From: Deltaproteobacteria bacterium
Lineage (GTDB): Bacteria > Desulfobacterota > Desulfomonilia > UBA1062
Direction of reading: 5' to 3'
Length of the DNA stretch: 34,686 bases
Assembly (NCBI GenBank): GCA_018433775.1
Contig: JAHDQN010000044.1
Coordinates: 1 to 34,686, forward strand
Below, piece by piece: positions 32,813 to 34,686 of this stretch; the stretch's first letter is position 1, and every line of letters begins with the position of its first letter. A program made the position numbers and the translations under genes. A model generated the notes under the pieces. That model was not told where the DNA came from, made no database searches, and worked only from the letters and a program-made list of their open reading frames with translations.

Positions 32813-34686
32813 CTACTCCTTTACCGGTAGCTCTATGTTGAAACTCGTGCCGGTGGGCGTGTTGTCCCGTACCCGGATGAACCCATTGTGATCCGAGACG
32901 ATCCGGTTGACAATGACCAGGCCCAGCCCCGTACCCCCCCGCTTCGTGGAAAAATAAGGCTCGAACAGCCGCTCCTTGACCTTGGGCGGTATGCCGGGGC
33001 CGGTATCCGAAATATCCAGGGTTGCGATGTGCACATCGGCATCGTAGCTCGTCCGGATGGAAACCTTCTTTTGGGAATTCCCCCCCTCCAGGACCGCGGT
33101 GGTGGCGTTTTCGAGCAGGTTGACGATGGCGCGGTTCATCTGAGGCGCGTCGATCTCCACCTTGGGTATGGTCTCATCGATCGTAATCTCGTATGTAACC
33201 TCCGGATGGGCCTGACGATACAGCGCCACGGCATCCTGCACCACCTTGTTGAGATCCCCGGGTGCAGGCATGCACGAGGGCATTTTTGCAAAGGCGGAGA
33301 ACTCGTTGACCAGCCGCTTCATCTCGTCGACCTCATTGATGATGACCCGGGTGCACTCGTCGAACACCTGCCCGTCGTCCTGGAGCCGGTCGAGATACCT
33401 GCGCCTGAGCCGCTGTGCAGAGAGCTGGATCGGGGTCAGCGGGTTCTTCACCTCGTGGGCGATCCTCCGGGCCACCTCCCTCCAGGCGGCCATGCGCTGC
33501 ATCTTCTGGAGCTGGGTGAGGTCGTCGAACACCACCACCATGCCCATGTGCTCGCCGTTGTCGTCGTAGAGGAACGAGGCATGACCCAGCAGCGTGAGCC
33601 TCTGTGAATCAGCCGAGATGGTGATCTGCTTCTGGGTGGTCATGCCCTTGGATTTCTTGAGGGGTTCGATGAGCTCGGTGACGATGGGGACATAGTCGCC
33701 CTTGAGCACTTCGTCATACCTCTTGCCCATGGATTCGTTCTCCTGGATGCCGAGCATGGTCTGGGCCGCGGGATTGATCATGCTGATGCAGTCATCCCGG
33801 CCGATGGTGATGACGCCGGTGGAGATGTTGGTGAGCACGGTCTCGATGTAGCGATTGCGGTAGGTGAGCTCATTGTAGGCGTTTACCAGGCGCCTGCGCG
33901 ACTCCGTGAGATCGTCCACCATGGTGTTGAAGTCCTGCACCAGCAAACCCAGCTCATCGTTGGACTGGACGTCGATCGAAAAGCTCAAGTCCCCCCGGGA
34001 AATCCGCTGAGTGCCTTCCACGAGCTTCTCGATGGGATTGATGAGCCCCTTGGAGATGTTCATGCCGAACCACACCGCCGAGAAGATCACCAAAAGCGTG
34101 ATCGAGGTGAGAATGATGACATAGTTGGTCTTGATGGGCCCTTTGAGCTTGAGACTCTGGATGTAGTCGGTGAAGGTGGAGCGGATCATGCTCATCCTTC
34201 CCGAAATGCTCTCCGGGATGTAGTAGTCGGCCACGAGCACGCCCACCACGTCTTTGAGATTGAACGACGACCGGATGGGCACGATGCCCTCGATGATGTC
34301 CGCATTCCCGGTGCGAACCACGATGGACATGGTCTTGCCTTCCATGGCGGAGAGCACAAGGCTCGACTCGGGTGAGGGAAGACCGGCGACGCCGATGTCC
34401 GGCGACACGATCTTCACCAGCTCCTCGCCCTGAGAAGAGAAGATCTCGACAGCCGAGAGCCGGAACAGCACCATCTTCTCCTGCAGCAGGCTCTTGAGGA
34501 TCTCGAGGTTTTCCTCTTTGAGCAGTCTCCTCTCCGTGATCTCTTCGGATATGGAGCTCGCGTAGTGGATGGCGTCGGCCGAGGCCTCCTTGTAGTAGAT
34601 GTTCGCCACGTTCATGGACTCTTCGATCGCGGTCTCCACCTCGCTGGAGAGCCAGCCTTCCATGCTCCGGTTCAGGAAGATGATAC
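32813..34686 (-). CDS. NtrY-like sensor histidine kinase (N-terminus beyond the window)
   Basis: Open minus-strand frame through the right edge (624 full codons seen); an internal ATG at 34663 is not the start, since NtrY-like residues IIFLNRSMEGW precede and include it. An extracytoplasmic sensing region (about the first 165 residues) has VGVLVADYYIPE, then a membrane helix (YVIILTSITLLVIFSAVWFG), HAMP (ISKGLINPIEKLVEGTQRIS), PAS (about IETVLTNISTGVITIGRDD), H-box IAHEVKNPLTPIQLSAQRLR, N-box NLLENATTAVLEGG and G-boxes DISDTGPGIP and GGTGLGLVIV. All catalytic motifs are intact. It should phosphorylate the NtrX-like regulator encoded 3 bp downstream. The signal is unknown. Confidence 0.93.
   Translation of the reverse strand, partial: IIFLNRSMEGWLSSEVETAIEESMNVANIYYKEASADAIHYASSISEEITERRLLKEENLEILKSLLQEKMVLFRLSAVEIFSSQGEELVKIVSPDIGVAGLPSPESSLVLSAMEGKTMSIVVRTGNADIIEGIVPIRSSFNLKDVVGVLVADYYIPESISGRMSMIRSTFTDYIQSLKLKGPIKTNYVIILTSITLLVIFSAVWFGMNISKGLINPIEKLVEGTQRISRGDLSFSIDVQSNDELGLLVQDFNTMVDDLTESRRRLVNAYNELTYRNRYIETVLTNISTGVITIGRDDCISMINPAAQTMLGIQENESMGKRYDEVLKGDYVPIVTELIEPLKKSKGMTTQKQITISADSQRLTLLGHASFLYDDNGEHMGMVVVFDDLTQLQKMQRMAAWREVARRIAHEVKNPLTPIQLSAQRLRRRYLDRLQDDGQVFDECTRVIINEVDEMKRLVNEFSAFAKMPSCMPAPGDLNKVVQDAVALYRQAHPEVTYEITIDETIPKVEIDAPQMNRAIVNLLENATTAVLEGGNSQKKVSIRTSYDADVHIATLDISDTGPGIPPKVKERLFEPYFSTKRGGTGLGLVIVNRIVSDHNGFIRVRDNTPTGTSFNIELPVKE

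Overview
The window looks like a chromosomal segment of a motile, GC-rich Gram-negative bacterium of the deltaproteobacterial (Desulfobacterota) type. This rests on gene content and order: flhB-flhA-flhF-flhG-fliA followed by cheY, an ftsE-ftsX-envC-ctpA-yibQ envelope operon, an NtrY/NtrX-type system, and a long-form HflX. No taxonomic search was possible, so the genus is open. I saw no insertion sequence, phage gene or convincing CRISPR locus.

Layout. (1) 1-2223, minus: N-terminal 741 residues of a large secreted modular adhesin-like protein that runs off the left edge. (2) 2224-3005: non-coding, with a palindrome near the adhesin start, a candidate 6S-like RNA (about 2625-2765) and two 28-bp direct repeats. 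(3) 3006-4492, minus: serS followed by two tRNA-Ser genes; serS has a promoter placed so that the message may be leaderless. (4) 4493-5296: a broken general-stress (YflT-like) gene and a REP-like nested palindrome. (5) 5297-8440, plus: a large AsmA-like envelope protein. (6) 8507-10653, minus: a NusG/RfaH paralogue and hflX, with their own promoter; hflX appears to start at AUA. (7) 10728-16237, minus: XRE regulator, ftsE, ftsX, an EnvC-like LytM factor with a degenerate active site, a CtpA protease and a YibQ-type deacetylase. (8) 16539-27569, plus: flhB, flhA, flhF, flhG, fliA, cheY, a FliL-like protein, a HEAT-repeat protein, an HDOD protein, cheR and a second cheY. (9) 27667-34686, minus: NtrY-like kinase (cut by the right edge), NtrX-like sigma-54 activator, B12-binding-type radical SAM protein, RadC and RmuC.

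How it fits together. Block 7 combines septal peptidoglycan splitting control (FtsEX with an amidase activator), periplasmic proteolysis (CtpA) and a polysaccharide deacetylase-fold protein. Block 8 combines the flagellar export gate (FlhA/FlhB), flagellar placement and number control (FlhF/FlhG), the flagellar sigma factor and chemotaxis-type signalling parts, without CheA, CheW or receptors in view. Block 9 is a translationally coupled unit joining a two-component system to a radical SAM enzyme and two DNA-maintenance-associated genes.

Most unusual points: the AUA start of hflX, the NPTR variant of the FlhB autocleavage motif, the possible leaderless serS linked to its own tRNAs, the HEAT-HDOD-CheR-CheY module, the 6S-like RNA with the nearby 28-bp repeat pair, and the decaying stress gene ending in a REP-like element. 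I did not find a clearly new multi-gene system; the HEAT-HDOD-CheR-CheY module is the best candidate.
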